Notes: a model not told the origin generated them from the letters alone. A stretch of DNA of 64,000 nucleotides from Chitinophaga filiformis (GCF_023100805.1 NZ_CP095855.1:1777001-1841000); one strand, 5' to 3'; positions 29,655 through 38,667 are shown, numbered from the stretch's first letter. Numbers and translations: made by a program.

Positions 29655-30473
29655 TCAGATCAGCTTATTGTTCTTTAACACTGTCGTGATCTTCGTAATG
29701 ATCTCGTTTTTCGTGTTCTCAAAAGTGCGGATGTCCTCATTCACGATCCAGGAAGAAACTGTCACTTTCAGATTTGCGCCATCGATATTGGTGAAATAAA
29801 CATCGGGCTTTTTGTCGCGGCACAGGTTATCCACATCTTTCAGCGCATCGGTGACGAGCCGTCTGATTTCCAGGGCGCTTTCATTGGTTGCCGGCACATT
29901 GAAAGTGATCTCTGCCCGTCGTTCCGGTGTGAGAGAATGATTGATGATCGGTTTCTGGAAGATCTCTTTATTGGGAATAATGACATGCAGTCCGTCGAGG
30001 GTACGTATCAGCGTGGAGCGAAGCTGTATTTCTTCTACATTGCCTGAAAAGCCATTGGTTTCTATCTGGTGGCCTACCTCAAAGGGCCTGCGGAAAGTGA
30101 TAAAAATGCCTGAAATAAAATTGGCTGTCAGGTCCTGGAAGGCAAAACCGAGGGCCAGACCAATGATACCGGCGCCTGCAAGCAGGGAACTGACCGCTTT
30201 TTCAAGTTTAAGCACATCCAGCGCTACAAAGAGGCCGATCAGCGTGATCAGGACTGAAAAAAGATTGGCAAACAAACCGCTCAATGCCGAAGAATGGGAG
30301 AGTTTTAATACAAACTTATACACCAGCAATTTAAAGAGCCTTGCCAGCAGGAAAAAGGCGCCCGCGACGATGATGGCCACCACCATGTTAGGCAGCATTT
30401 TAATGCCCGCAGTCGTCCACCGGTGCAGTTTATCCCATATCAGGTCTCCCCAGTTCGAAAAATCTTTATCCAT
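29655..30473 (-). CDS. MscS-type mechanosensitive ion channel
   Basis: A 272-aa inner-membrane channel that opens under membrane tension to release osmolytes. Three membrane helices (about 25-120) are followed by the pore-lining and beta-domain signature: AGAGIIGLALGFAFQDLTAN, the GIFITFRRPFEVGHQI block, EEIQLRSTLIRTLDGLHVIIPN, and a mixed alpha/beta C-terminal domain. The length matches the small E. coli MscS type. Divergent from the GH20 gene; possibly co-transcribed with the downstream FMN-binding protein. Confidence 0.95.
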   Translation of the reverse strand: MDKDFSNWGDLIWDKLHRWTTAGIKMLPNMVVAIIVAGAFFLLARLFKLLVYKFVLKLSHSSALSGLFANLFSVLITLIGLFVALDVLKLEKAVSSLLAGAGIIGLALGFAFQDLTANFISGIFITFRRPFEVGHQIETNGFSGNVEEIQLRSTLIRTLDGLHVIIPNKEIFQKPIINHSLTPERRAEITFNVPATNESALEIRRLVTDALKDVDNLCRDKKPDVYFTNIDGANLKVTVSSWIVNEDIRTFENTKNEIITKITTVLKNNKLI

Positions 30474-30569
30474 AATACCCGGTTTTAGTGAACAGATACT
30501 TACAGTATTCTAATAACTGTGCCATGTGTCGGGAAGAGTGTAACTGCGGAAAAACCTGGACACTATCAG

Positions 30570-30600
30570 TTTGTTTTAATAGGGTATAACCTTATCTTAC
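30570..30600 (+). promoter_or_regulatory. possible promoter of the GH20 gene
   Basis: TTTG (30570-30573), 19 bases, TATCTTAC (30593-30600; two bases off TAnnTTTG). A start point near 30607 would fit the ATG at 30621 and exclude the longer frame from 30519. Confidence 0.35.
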
Positions 30601-30620
30601 GGGACAACTTATTTCAGCTT

Positions 30621-33218
30621 ATGCAATTTCGCCATTTGATATTAGCGTGTGGCCTGCTCACGGGAGCAGTGCCCCCCTTGCATGCACAGGCGCCGTTTGA
30701 TGCGTCCAGGATCAAAGTTTCATGGGAAGTAGTGGAAAATAACCACCAGGGGAAGGCCGAGTTCCTTTCTGCTTTTACTATTGTAAACAAGGGTAAAACT
30801 GCTTTCCCGGCAAAGGGCTGGCAGCTGTATTTTAACTTCGTAAGATCCATTAAGGAAGGCGTCACCACTGGCGGTGTCACGGCAGCACATGTGAACGGCG
30901 ACCTGTATAAAATATCTCCGGCTGATGACAGTAAAAGCATCGCCCCGGGCGATTCCCTGCGTATAGAAATGGTAGCAGAAGCATGGGCGGTGAACTTTAC
31001 GGATGCGCCTGACGGCTTGTACCTGGTATGGGACAAGGAGCCTGCTAAAGGCTACCGCCTGGCCCCACTGGAAATACGTCCGTCTACCCAGCCTAAACAA
31101 TACCTGCGCTTCCCGGGCGACAAAACCGCACTGACCACTCCGGCAGATGTGTATGCCCAGAACAGGAATATCAAAGATATACCAGCTGAACAGTTGCCGC
31201 TGGTATTCCCCACACCGCAGGAAGTTGTACCCGGTACAGGCACTTATGCGCTACAGGCTGGTGTGCAGATCAATGCGGCGCCGGCATTTGCAAAAGAGGC
31301 CAGCTACCTGTCTGATGAACTGGGTAAATTGCTCGGCACAAAACCGGCAACAGGCAGTGGCAGTGGTATTGCGTTGGAGCAGGATGCCAGCCTGGCGCCC
31401 GAAGCCTATTCCCTGCAGGTAACACCTCAGGGTGTGACTATCAGGGCCGCCGATGGCGCAGGCATGTTTTACGGCATCCAGACGCTGAAAAGCATACTGC
31501 CTCCTGCTTCCTGGGCTGGCGTACAGAAAACTATACAGGTACCCGTTATACAGGTGAAAGACGCCCCCCGTTACGGATATCGCGCATTTATGCTCGATGT
31601 GTCCCGCAACTTCCACAGTAAACAGGATGTATTACGCCTGTTGGAAGTCATGTCGCTGTATAAACTGAACGTATTCCACTTCCACCTAACGGACGATGAA
31701 GGCTGGAGACTGGAAATACCCGGCTTGCCTGAACTGACACAGGTAGGCGGCCGTCGCGGGCACGGCGTAGATGAAAAGGAACACCTGCTGCCATCCTATG
31801 GTTCCGGTCCTGATGTAACAGATACGGCAGGCAGCGGCTTTTATACAAAACAGGATTTCCTGGAAATATTGAAGTATGCAAACGACAGGCATATCACTGT
31901 CATTCCTGAAATAGAAACGCCCGGCCACGCACGTGCGGCAGTAAAAGCCATGGAAGCGCGTTATGCGAAATTGCAGGCAGAAGGAAAACAGGCGGAAGCC
32001 ACACAATACCTGTTGTCAGACCTGGACGATAAATCAGTCTATCACTCCGTACAGAACTGGAATGACAACGTGATCAACGTGGCATTGCCATCGGTATATA
32101 CGTTCCTTGATAAGGTGGTGGCGGAGCTGCAGGCGTATTATAAGGAAGCCGGCGCGCCACTGGAATATGTACACATGGGTGGCGATGAAGTGCCTGCCGG
32201 CGTATGGACAAAATCGCCCGTGGTACAGGCTTTAATGCAGCAGGACAAGACAGTTAAAAACACGGATGATCTCTGGTATTACTATTACAGTAAAGTATAC
32301 ACATTGCTGAAAGCGCGCGGACTGAAACAATATGGCTGGGAAGAGATGGGAATGCGTAAGACGAGTGTTGATGGAAAACCGCATTATATCCCGAACCCTG
32401 ATTTCAGCAACAACGGCTTCATGGTGGACGTATGGAACAATGTAATGGGTGGCGGAGCAGAAGACCTGGCCTACAGGCTGGCCAATGCCAACTATAAAGT
32501 GGTGTTGTCCGGAGTAAGCAATCTGTATTTCGATATGGCTTATATGAAGTCCTTCGAAGAACCCGGATTCTACTGGGGCGGTTTTGTAGATATTGATAAA
32601 CCATTTTATTTCATCCCGGAGAACTATTACAAGAATTCAAAAGTAGATGCATTGGGCAACCGTCTGAACCCGGATATCTTCAAAGGAAAGGATCCGCTGA
32701 CGGCTTATGGGGCAGGCAATATTATGGGCGTGCAGGGATTGTTGTGGAGTGAAACGGTAAAGAACTCCGCACGTATGGAATATATGATCCTGCCTAAGTT
32801 ACTGGGACTGGCAGAACGTGCCTGGGCAAAGAATCCTGAATGGGCAACAGAGAAAGACAGTGCCCGCAGTGAAGAGTTGTACAACAAAGCCTGGAATACC
32901 TTCGTTAACGTAGCCGGTAAAAGAGAGCTGGTAAGATTAGATCATTACAATGGTGGATACAATTACCGCATCCCCACACCCGGATTGCAGGTTAGCAATG
33001 GCGCAGTAGCCGCCAATATACAGCTGCCTGGTTTCACAATACGTTATACAACAGACGGAAAGGAACCCGATAGCAAGAGTAAGGTCTATACAGGGCCGGT
33101 GACAGAGAAGGGGACGATCCGCTTTAAAGCATTCGATACGCGGGGAAGGAGCAGCCGGACTGCAACGATCATTAATCCGCTCAGAGCGCAGACATTATCA
33201 AAGGGTGGTGACTTATAG
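30621..33218 (+). CDS. beta-N-acetylhexosaminidase, GH20
   Basis: A secreted 865-aa exo-hexosaminidase that removes terminal GlcNAc/GalNAc, for example from chitin oligomers. A signal peptide (MQFRHLILACGLLTGAVPPL, ending HAQ) precedes a carbohydrate-binding-like domain (about 25-155), a GH20b domain (about 175-300) and the catalytic barrel. HLTDDEGWRLEIPG and the catalytic Asp-Glu in VHMGGDEVPAGVW are intact. The C-terminus has a chitobiase-type domain (PGFTIRYTTDGKEPDSKSKV region, split here for brevity). An in-frame ATG at 30519 exists, but the signal peptide fixes the start at 30621. Confidence 0.95.
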   Translation: MQFRHLILACGLLTGAVPPLHAQAPFDASRIKVSWEVVENNHQGKAEFLSAFTIVNKGKTAFPAKGWQLYFNFVRSIKEGVTTGGVTAAHVNGDLYKISPADDSKSIAPGDSLRIEMVAEAWAVNFTDAPDGLYLVWDKEPAKGYRLAPLEIRPSTQPKQYLRFPGDKTALTTPADVYAQNRNIKDIPAEQLPLVFPTPQEVVPGTGTYALQAGVQINAAPAFAKEASYLSDELGKLLGTKPATGSGSGIALEQDASLAPEAYSLQVTPQGVTIRAADGAGMFYGIQTLKSILPPASWAGVQKTIQVPVIQVKDAPRYGYRAFMLDVSRNFHSKQDVLRLLEVMSLYKLNVFHFHLTDDEGWRLEIPGLPELTQVGGRRGHGVDEKEHLLPSYGSGPDVTDTAGSGFYTKQDFLEILKYANDRHITVIPEIETPGHARAAVKAMEARYAKLQAEGKQAEATQYLLSDLDDKSVYHSVQNWNDNVINVALPSVYTFLDKVVAELQAYYKEAGAPLEYVHMGGDEVPAGVWTKSPVVQALMQQDKTVKNTDDLWYYYYSKVYTLLKARGLKQYGWEEMGMRKTSVDGKPHYIPNPDFSNNGFMVDVWNNVMGGGAEDLAYRLANANYKVVLSGVSNLYFDMAYMKSFEEPGFYWGGFVDIDKPFYFIPENYYKNSKVDALGNRLNPDIFKGKDPLTAYGAGNIMGVQGLLWSETVKNSARMEYMILPKLLGLAERAWAKNPEWATEKDSARSEELYNKAWNTFVNVAGKRELVRLDHYNGGYNYRIPTPGLQVSNGAVAANIQLPGFTIRYTTDGKEPDSKSKVYTGPVTEKGTIRFKAFDTRGRSSRTATIINPLRAQTLSKGGDL

Positions 33219-33231
33219 TCATCACCTTTTT
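33204..33231 (+). terminator. terminator overlapping the GH20 stop
   Basis: GGTGGTGACT (33204-33213) pairs with AGTCATCACC (33217-33226) with one G-U pair and a TAT loop, then five T. The stop codon lies in the loop and right arm. Confidence 0.75.
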
Positions 33232-33367
33232 ACTTTAATAACAGCTTAAATTCATGTTAATCCGCCTGTTCCGAGAGGTTGAGCCTGCTGCCTGTTATTC
33301 CTTTACCGGCGGCCGTTTCCCCTGATGTATGTCCTTAAAATCTCATTAAAGTAGCAGTCACACTGGT

Positions 33368-33395
33368 TTTGCCTTTCAAGTTCCCCGTAGTTTTG
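33368..33395 (+). promoter_or_regulatory. promoter of the mprF-acvB pair
   Basis: TTTG (33368-33371), 16 bases, TAGTTTTG (33388-33395), a full TAnnTTTG match. The spacing is slightly short. The transcript would begin about 40 bases before the ATG at 33442. A TTAA-N7-TTAA pair with 11-bp phase lies further upstream (33246-33260). Confidence 0.5.
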
Positions 33396-33441
33396 TGGAA
33401 GAATGTAATTGAACATTTATCCATTTAAACCATAACCTGTA

Positions 33442-36027
33442 ATGGCGCTGAAAGACAAACTGGACCTCGGAACATTAATGCGGAAGTTGCATTGGAAAGA
33501 ACTATTAGCCGTACTGTTCATATTACTTGCCATCTATTTTTTCCGGCAGCAAAGACACGAATTGTATGCACTCGGCCCTGCTATTGAAAGAGCAAACCGA
33601 TTTTGGGTGATTGCAGGTGTTTTATTGACGGGTGCTTATATATTAATGCAGGCATTGATGTATCGTTACAGCTTTCGTGCTGTAGGTGGAAAGCTGGACC
33701 TGCACCGTGGTACTGAGCTCTTTTTGAAAAGGAACTTACTGAGTATTTTTCTGCCTGCCGGGGGCGTCAGCTCACTGGCCTATTTGCCACAAAATCTCCG
33801 TCGCAGTCATATTAACAAGCAACAGGTGCATCAGGCATCGGGCATCTACGGGTTTACCGGTATATTTTCCGTGTTCCTGGTGGGTATACCTGTGGTAGGA
33901 TATGCCATTCTGCACGATGAGTCGATGTTTGAGGCCGTGAGTGGCCTGGTTGCCATTTGTGCAGTGCTGGGCGGCGTAGCCTGGCTGGTTAGGTCTATGC
34001 AAACCAGGGGGGCTGCCTATCACCTGTTGGCAAAGTATTTCCCCGGCCTGGTAAGTCATGTGGACGAGATCTTTGCCTTTAACCTGAACAGGACCTCTTT
34101 TATTCATACAGTCCTGGTTTCTGCAGGTATAGAGATCGTGGGGATCGCCCATTTGTATATCAGTATGATGGCAACAGGCGCCCAGCCATCCCTGGAGGCG
34201 GCCTGTGTAGGATATATTGTGGCCACCATCTTCCTGATCGTATCGCCGTTTTTACGCGGTTTAGGGGCCATAGAATTGTCTCTGGCCTATCTGCTGACCA
34301 ATTATGGCTTCTCTTCTTTACAAGCCCTGGAAATAACCTTATTGTACCGTCTTTTCGAATTCTGGCTGCCGCTGGTAGCCGGAGTGATTGCTTTTCTGCT
34401 GAAGGGAAAACAGCTGATACTACGCTTAATTCCCCCGGTCCTTATTTTTTTGCTGGGGATGGTGAATATCTTCTCTGTGCTCACACCGCCGCTCAGGGGC
34501 CGCTTAAGACTGCTGAAGGCTTATATACCGGTAGAAAGTATTCATGCGTCCAACCTGCTGGTCGTGTTTCTGGGGCTAATACTGCTGGTAACGGCTACTT
34601 TTCTGTTCCGCGGCCTGCGCAATGCATGGGTAGTAGCGTTGTGTGTATCGCTCCTGTCGGTGTTCGGGCATATGAGTAAGGCTTTGGACTATGAAGAAGC
34701 GTCGCTGGCATTGGTTACTTCTATTATGCTGATCATTACGGCCAGCCAGTACCGCCTGAAAAGTAACCGGCAGCTGATGAATATCGGTGTGGTGACGGCT
34801 GTTGCCACGCTGCTGGTAGTGCTCATTTTCGGGACCGTAGGCTTTTATTTTCTTCATGCCCGTCATTTCGGGATGGAGTTCACCTGGCTGCATTCCCTGC
34901 AGGCATCCTTTCATGGATTCCTGTTACTGGAAGATGATGGCCTGCACCCGCTCACCCGTTTCGGGAGGGAATTCCTGAGCGCCATCCATATATTGGGTGT
35001 TGGCGCCTGGGCCTTCCTGTTCTATACCATTATCCGGCCTTACCTGCCTGCGGGCAGGCACAGTAATGCTGCAGCGGAAAAAGCGCAGTACTACCTGAGC
35101 CAGTATGGCAGTTCTGCCATGGATCATTTTAAGGTGGGAGATGATAAGTTGCTGTATGTATCTGATGTGTACCAGGGCTTTATAGCGTATCGTATTGCAA
35201 ATGGTTTTGCCGTTGTGCTGGAAGAGCCGGTATGTGCGGATGAGGTAAAGCTCCCCCTGCTGCAGGAATTTGAAAAGCAGTGCCTTAAAATGGGATTAAA
35301 GCCCGCCTTCTATCGCGTGGACGAACAGAGCGTGTACTATTTCGAGCATCTGCGTAAGAAGAAACTGCTGATAGGGCAGGAGGGAATTGTGGATGTCTCC
35401 GCGTTCACATTAAGTGGCAAGGACAGGAAGTCACTGCGTAACGGGTTGAACAGCCTCGCCGCCAAAGGATACGTCACTACTATTCATACCGCGCCATTAC
35501 CACATTCCCTGGTACAGGAGTTGAAGGAAGTATCGGACGAGTGGCTGGCACAATATGAGGTGAAAGAGATGACATTCTCCCAGGGGCTTTTTGATGCAGA
35601 CGAAATCGGTGAACAGAACGTTATAACAGTAACAGATCCGGAAGGAAGGATAGCGGCGTTCCTGAACATCATTCCCGATTATGCGCCGGGCGAGTGTACC
35701 TACGATCTGATCCGTAAAAGAACTGATGCGCCGGGTGGTTGTATGGATGCCCTGATCATTGCCCTGATACAGGATGCGAAGGAGAAGGGATTACAATACC
35801 TCAACCTGGGCCTGGTACCGATGTCTGGTATCAGTCAGCCGCAGAATACCGCCGAACAGGTAGTGAAATTTGCGTATGAAAAAATAAAGGCTTTCCGCCA
35901 CTATCACGGTTTGCGTGAGTTCAAAGAGAAGTATGCAACAGAGTGGTCCAATAAATACCTGGTATACGGGCATGATTTTGATCTTATCCAGTTGCCGGGT
36001 GCATTGAGTAAGGTGATGAGAGCATAA
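33442..36027 (+). CDS. mprF: MprF-type lysylphosphatidylglycerol synthase/flippase
   Basis: An 861-aa inner-membrane protein. The N-terminal part (about 1-530) is strongly hydrophobic with about a dozen helices, the flippase and membrane part of MprF (UPF0104-like start). The C-terminal third (about 550-855) is the soluble DUF2156 aminoacyl-tRNA:phosphatidylglycerol transferase, with FKVGDDKLLYVSD, CADEVKLPLLQEFEKQC, GKDRKSLRNGLNSL and LQYLNLGLVPMSG. The family transfers Lys or Ala from tRNA to phosphatidylglycerol and moves it outward, lowering surface charge and binding of cationic peptides. The amino acid used cannot be told from sequence. It is followed after 11 bp by an AcvB/VirJ-like gene. 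Confidence 0.92.
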   Translation: MALKDKLDLGTLMRKLHWKELLAVLFILLAIYFFRQQRHELYALGPAIERANRFWVIAGVLLTGAYILMQALMYRYSFRAVGGKLDLHRGTELFLKRNLLSIFLPAGGVSSLAYLPQNLRRSHINKQQVHQASGIYGFTGIFSVFLVGIPVVGYAILHDESMFEAVSGLVAICAVLGGVAWLVRSMQTRGAAYHLLAKYFPGLVSHVDEIFAFNLNRTSFIHTVLVSAGIEIVGIAHLYISMMATGAQPSLEAACVGYIVATIFLIVSPFLRGLGAIELSLAYLLTNYGFSSLQALEITLLYRLFEFWLPLVAGVIAFLLKGKQLILRLIPPVLIFLLGMVNIFSVLTPPLRGRLRLLKAYIPVESIHASNLLVVFLGLILLVTATFLFRGLRNAWVVALCVSLLSVFGHMSKALDYEEASLALVTSIMLIITASQYRLKSNRQLMNIGVVTAVATLLVVLIFGTVGFYFLHARHFGMEFTWLHSLQASFHGFLLLEDDGLHPLTRFGREFLSAIHILGVGAWAFLFYTIIRPYLPAGRHSNAAAEKAQYYLSQYGSSAMDHFKVGDDKLLYVSDVYQGFIAYRIANGFAVVLEEPVCADEVKLPLLQEFEKQCLKMGLKPAFYRVDEQSVYYFEHLRKKKLLIGQEGIVDVSAFTLSGKDRKSLRNGLNSLAAKGYVTTIHTAPLPHSLVQELKEVSDEWLAQYEVKEMTFSQGLFDADEIGEQNVITVTDPEGRIAAFLNIIPDYAPGECTYDLIRKRTDAPGGCMDALIIALIQDAKEKGLQYLNLGLVPMSGISQPQNTAEQVVKFAYEKIKAFRHYHGLREFKEKYATEWSNKYLVYGHDFDLIQLPGALSKVMRA

Positions 36028-36038
36028 ACAGGAATAAC

Positions 36039-36740
36039 ATGAGAAAAGGAAAGTATGTGTTGTTATTGCTGGTCATGATGACCAGCGTCATGTCGGCGGA
36101 AGCACAGCGAGACATCAGTAAATTGCCGGTAACGGTGAAGGTGCCTGCAGTACAGGCAGCAAACCATCCGGTGGTCTTTTATATAACCGGCGACGGTGGA
36201 ATGAAGAAGTTCTCGGTAGATATGGTGAATATGCTGGCGGGAAGGGGTTATCCTGTTATCGGGCTGAATGCATTAAAATACTTCTGGAGTAAAAAGACAC
36301 CGGAACAGGCTGCTGCTGATGTGGCTGCGCTGATGCAGTATTATGCGGGGCAGTGGAATAATCACTCGTTTATATTTGTGGGTTATTCTATGGGCGCAGA
36401 TGTGCTGCCCTTCATTTATCATAAGCTTCCTGCCATGTTGCAGGACCAGGTGCATCACCTGGTATTCATGTCTCCTTCTGCAAGTACAGATATGGTGGTG
36501 CACATATCAGACATGCTGGGCAGAACAAGCACACCCGGCAGTATGAATGTGCCTGCTGCGATGAATAGCATCACAGGCAAACCCCTGCTGCTGATATTTG
36601 GCCAGGACGAAAAAGATTTCGACAGCAAAGCGCTTACTATCAGTAACTATAAACAGGTTGTGTTACCGGGAGGGCATCACTATAATGATGATGCATCTGG
36701 TGTGGTGCAACAGATACTCTCATATATCGTTCAACGTTAA
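36039..36740 (+). CDS. AcvB/VirJ-like alpha/beta hydrolase, periplasmic
   Basis: A 233-aa exported protein. A signal peptide (about 1-23, ending SAEAQ) is followed by a VirJ-type alpha/beta-hydrolase fold: FYITGDGGMKKFSVDM, RGYPVIGLNALKYFWSKKTP, the nucleophile elbow VGYSMGADVLPF with Ser, and a late His in LPGGHHYNDD. In alphaproteobacteria acvB lies behind the lysyl-PG synthase gene lpiA, and the product hydrolyses aminoacyl-PG in the periplasm. The same order here, with an 11-bp gap, strongly suggests an equivalent role. The assignment of substrate is inference. Confidence 0.85.
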   Translation: MRKGKYVLLLLVMMTSVMSAEAQRDISKLPVTVKVPAVQAANHPVVFYITGDGGMKKFSVDMVNMLAGRGYPVIGLNALKYFWSKKTPEQAAADVAALMQYYAGQWNNHSFIFVGYSMGADVLPFIYHKLPAMLQDQVHHLVFMSPSASTDMVVHISDMLGRTSTPGSMNVPAAMNSITGKPLLLIFGQDEKDFDSKALTISNYKQVVLPGGHHYNDDASGVVQQILSYIVQR

Positions 36741-36884
36741 CGTATACTTTCACCTTAACTGCATGTTAACGCCCCGCTTTTTTCATGCTAAAACGTTCTA
36801 CCCACCATCTTTTATAAATCTTTCATATACATGAGCTTAGCTGCGGCGAGGTGGACAATTTTATTCCGTTAACATCTTATTAAC
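36737..36884. promoter_or_regulatory. phased TTAAC repeats downstream of acvB
   Basis: TTAAC occurs at 36737, 36755 and 36766, and again at 36869 and 36880. The last two of the first group and both of the second are exactly 11 bp apart. Direct repeats in 11-bp phase are the pattern bound by PhoB/PhoP-type OmpR regulators. A palindrome TTGTA/TACAA lies at 36903-36916. No start of a recognised gene follows directly. Confidence 0.4.
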
Positions 36885-36978
36885 TAAAATCTGCGGCGCG
36901 TATTGTAGTATTACAACGTAGTGATGCAGCGAAAGAAAGTTAAAGGATATACCACTATTTGTCAGCCATGGATACAGC

Positions 36979-37160
36979 CCTCAGGTATCTACCTGGGAGG
37001 TTTAAAAGTTATCTGAAGGTTACAGCTATAATGGATAAATGTTTTTTACAGAAGATGTTGCCCGGTTGTGGAGCAGTGCGGACGAAAACCGCGGTGGAAG
37101 AGACTTTTAATGGTTGGTTTTTGATGAATACTCCCCAGGTTTCAACCGGGGGAGTTTATT
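36979..37160 (+). other. structured gene-free stretch ending in a terminator-like hairpin
   Basis: Within the 790-bp interval 36741-37532 there are two strong hairpins: CCTCAGGTA/TACCTGGGAGG (36979-37000), and CTCCCC plus GGTT pairing with AACC plus GGGGAG (about 37131-37154), the second followed by TTTATTCTT. The second looks like a plus-strand terminator about 400 nt after acvB. A 111-codon frame covers the region (36959-37294), but its composition (Cys-rich, no family) does not look coding. It may be an untranslated RNA or a long 3' end. Confidence 0.35.
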
Positions 37161-37290
37161 CTTGCTGTATGGAATACAACAACAAAAACCAGCAGGGCTG
37201 CAACAAAATAGCAGTACATTTTTTTAGCTTGCATAAGGGCCATCTTTTATGCGAAGTTGAGTTGATCGTATACCCTCAAAATATATGTTT

Positions 37291-37398
37291 ATGAAAATTA
37301 CACTTATAGCTACCGGAAACGGTGGGCCCTGTTTGTATGATCCGGATCAAATAAAGTCTTATGAAGATGCCGTTGCCAAAAGAACAATATCATCATAG
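37291..37398 (+). CDS. candidate small ORF, 35 aa, unknown
   Basis: ATG at 37291 to TAG at 37398 encodes MKITLIATGNGGPCLYDPDQ followed by 15 more residues ending RTISS. It has a plausible short peptide composition with a single Cys after GGP. It overlaps the next small frame by 32 bases. No ribosome site of strength is visible. It resembles the size of peptide precursors that sit in front of short HTH genes in this phylum, but no modification enzyme is present. Not recognised; low confidence that it is expressed. Confidence 0.25.
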   Translation: MKITLIATGNGGPCLYDPDQIKSYEDAVAKRTISS

Positions 37399-37516
37399 CA
37401 TTCAGCAATCGTTACAAAAAGACACATACACTATGGCTACTCACAACATTAGCCCGGAGACAGCCGATGCGGACCAGGAAGCAAAAAGGAATTATAATTT
37501 AATCTGTTCATTGTAA
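37367..37516 (+). CDS. candidate small ORF, 49 aa, unknown
   Basis: ATG at 37367 to TAA at 37516; an internal ATG at 37433 gives a 27-aa version (MATHNISPETADADQEAK, then RNYNLICSL). The acidic middle and C-terminal Cys are visible, and nothing is recognised. It ends 16 bp before the HTH gene at 37533, so coupling is possible. It could equally be a leader or a chance frame. Confidence 0.25.
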   Translation: MPLPKEQYHHSIQQSLQKDTYTMATHNISPETADADQEAKRNYNLICSL

Positions 37517-37532
37517 ACCCCACTATGCCAGC

Positions 37533-37823
37533 ATGCCTAAACGTTATTTTGAAAGACTGCAGACCATTGATTACCTGATCAGGATCAAAGGCACCGGAAA
37601 ACCCGCCCATCTTGCTAAAAGATTGCGCATTTCCGAAAGAACATTATTTGAATTTCTTAAAATGATGAAAGAGCTGGGAGCTCCCATAGCGTACGACCGC
37701 TATAAGGAAAGCTACTACTATTCGGAAAAAGGTGGATTCAATATTCGTTTCGTGAAAAACCTGACACTTGCCCTGATATTCATTCAGGGAATGTTTACGG
37801 ATATTTCATTCCTGTTACCGTAA
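37533..37823 (+). CDS. short HTH-domain protein
   Basis: A 96-aa protein. Residues about 4-55 (YFERLQTIDYLIRIKGTGKP, then AHLAKRLRISERTLFEFLK) form a winged-helix/HTH_11-like DNA-binding domain, followed by KELGAPIAYDRYKESYYYSE and a hydrophobic tail (LTLALIFIQGMFTDISFLLP). Similar stand-alone HTH proteins are common in Bacteroidota and often lie near small peptide genes; here two small candidate frames lie just upstream. It probably binds DNA; its targets are unknown. Confidence 0.7.
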   Translation: MPKRYFERLQTIDYLIRIKGTGKPAHLAKRLRISERTLFEFLKMMKELGAPIAYDRYKESYYYSEKGGFNIRFVKNLTLALIFIQGMFTDISFLLP

Positions 37824-37884
37824 CTCGTTTTCCTCCTGCTCTTATTAGCATTTGCAGGGGATTTCCCTTGCCTGAACGGAATTG

Positions 37885-37907
37885 CTGCGGAGTCTGACAC
37901 TCCGCAG
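37885..37907 (+). terminator. hairpin after the HTH gene
   Basis: A perfect 9-bp stem CTGCGGAGT/ACTCCGCAG with a CTGAC loop, 62 bp after the HTH stop. No U-tract. It is followed directly by four phased TTAAC repeats. Confidence 0.5.
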
Positions 37908-37975
37908 TTAACTCCGTATTAACTATTGCATTAACAGGGAATTAACCACCCAGTGATGATTCCTTTATATCTTTC
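37908..37975 (+). promoter_or_regulatory. four phased TTAAC repeats and a -7-like box
   Basis: TTAAC begins at 37908, 37919, 37931 and 37942 (steps 11, 12, 11), one helical turn apart. TATCTTTC (37968-37975) is one base off TAnnTTTG and lies 21 bases after the last repeat. The layout suits an activator of the OmpR/PhoB type binding next to a promoter without a -33 box. The next gene is the LytTR protein at 38138. A further hairpin GCAGGT/ACCTGC followed by TTGTTTT lies at 38051-38080. Confidence 0.45.
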
Positions 37976-38137
37976 CTACATACATCCAAACAAACGAATT
38001 TTCGAAATACTTTTCTCATAAGACGGTTTAGATTTCATAAGCTTCTGTACGCAGGTTTCTGTTCAGTTACCTGCTTGTTTTAAAACTATATACTATCAGA
38101 AACTTTATATCAGCCATCACCACCGCATCCAGATAAA

Positions 38138-38452
38138 ATGAAACACCACACTGTATTTCATGTACACTCCAAAGGCCAGCGCATCAGGATACCGCTGCAG
38201 GATTTGCAGTTTGTAGAGATCCGGGCAGACGGCTGTGTGCTCCACCTGGCGCACTCACATGTTATCGCTGACGACACTCCGGAAAAGATCTGGGCATGCC
38301 TGCCGCAGGACCGCTTCCTGGCAGTAAGACGCAAGTTTATGATCAATCTCCACCACATTGCCGGCATCTGTGACGACTATATCCATATGCAAACAGGGCT
38401 TATCCCCCAACGGGAAAGACAGACAGGTACGATCAGCGCCCACTGGCTGTAA
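38138..38452 (+). CDS. stand-alone LytTR DNA-binding protein
   Basis: A 104-aa protein that consists almost entirely of a LytTR domain: RIRIPLQDLQFVEIRADGCV, DTPEKIWACLPQDRFLAVRR and KFMINLHHIAG. There is no receiver domain, so it is not a classical response regulator and could respond through expression level alone. LytTR proteins bind pairs of direct repeats about 21-22 bp apart; such a pair occurs 234 bp downstream (38686 and 38707). The domain call is firm, the targets are inferred. Confidence 0.85.
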   Translation: MKHHTVFHVHSKGQRIRIPLQDLQFVEIRADGCVLHLAHSHVIADDTPEKIWACLPQDRFLAVRRKFMINLHHIAGICDDYIHMQTGLIPQRERQTGTISAHWL

Positions 38453-38667
38453 ACGCGGTTTCAATAAAGCGTAATAGTTCGCCATGACAGTCTGGCCTTC
38501 ACAGGCAGGGAAGAGCATGCATTCAACAAAATGTACCAGCCCATTACAGCGGGCATTTGTTTTAAACACGGGCCGGCCGGGAGAGATACCAGGATTATCC
38601 AATGTTTTCGTTCTCTTCTACAGGATGTCATAGGGTCTCCGATAAGTGTACGTATTCGGTGGAAGTT

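Noticed and set aside
30519..30620. N-terminal extension of the GH20 protein
   Set aside because: The signal peptide begins at 30621 and a promoter-like element lies inside the extension.
36959..37294. 111-codon frame as a gene
   Set aside because: Cys-rich odd composition, no family resemblance, and it runs across two strong hairpins including a terminator-like one.
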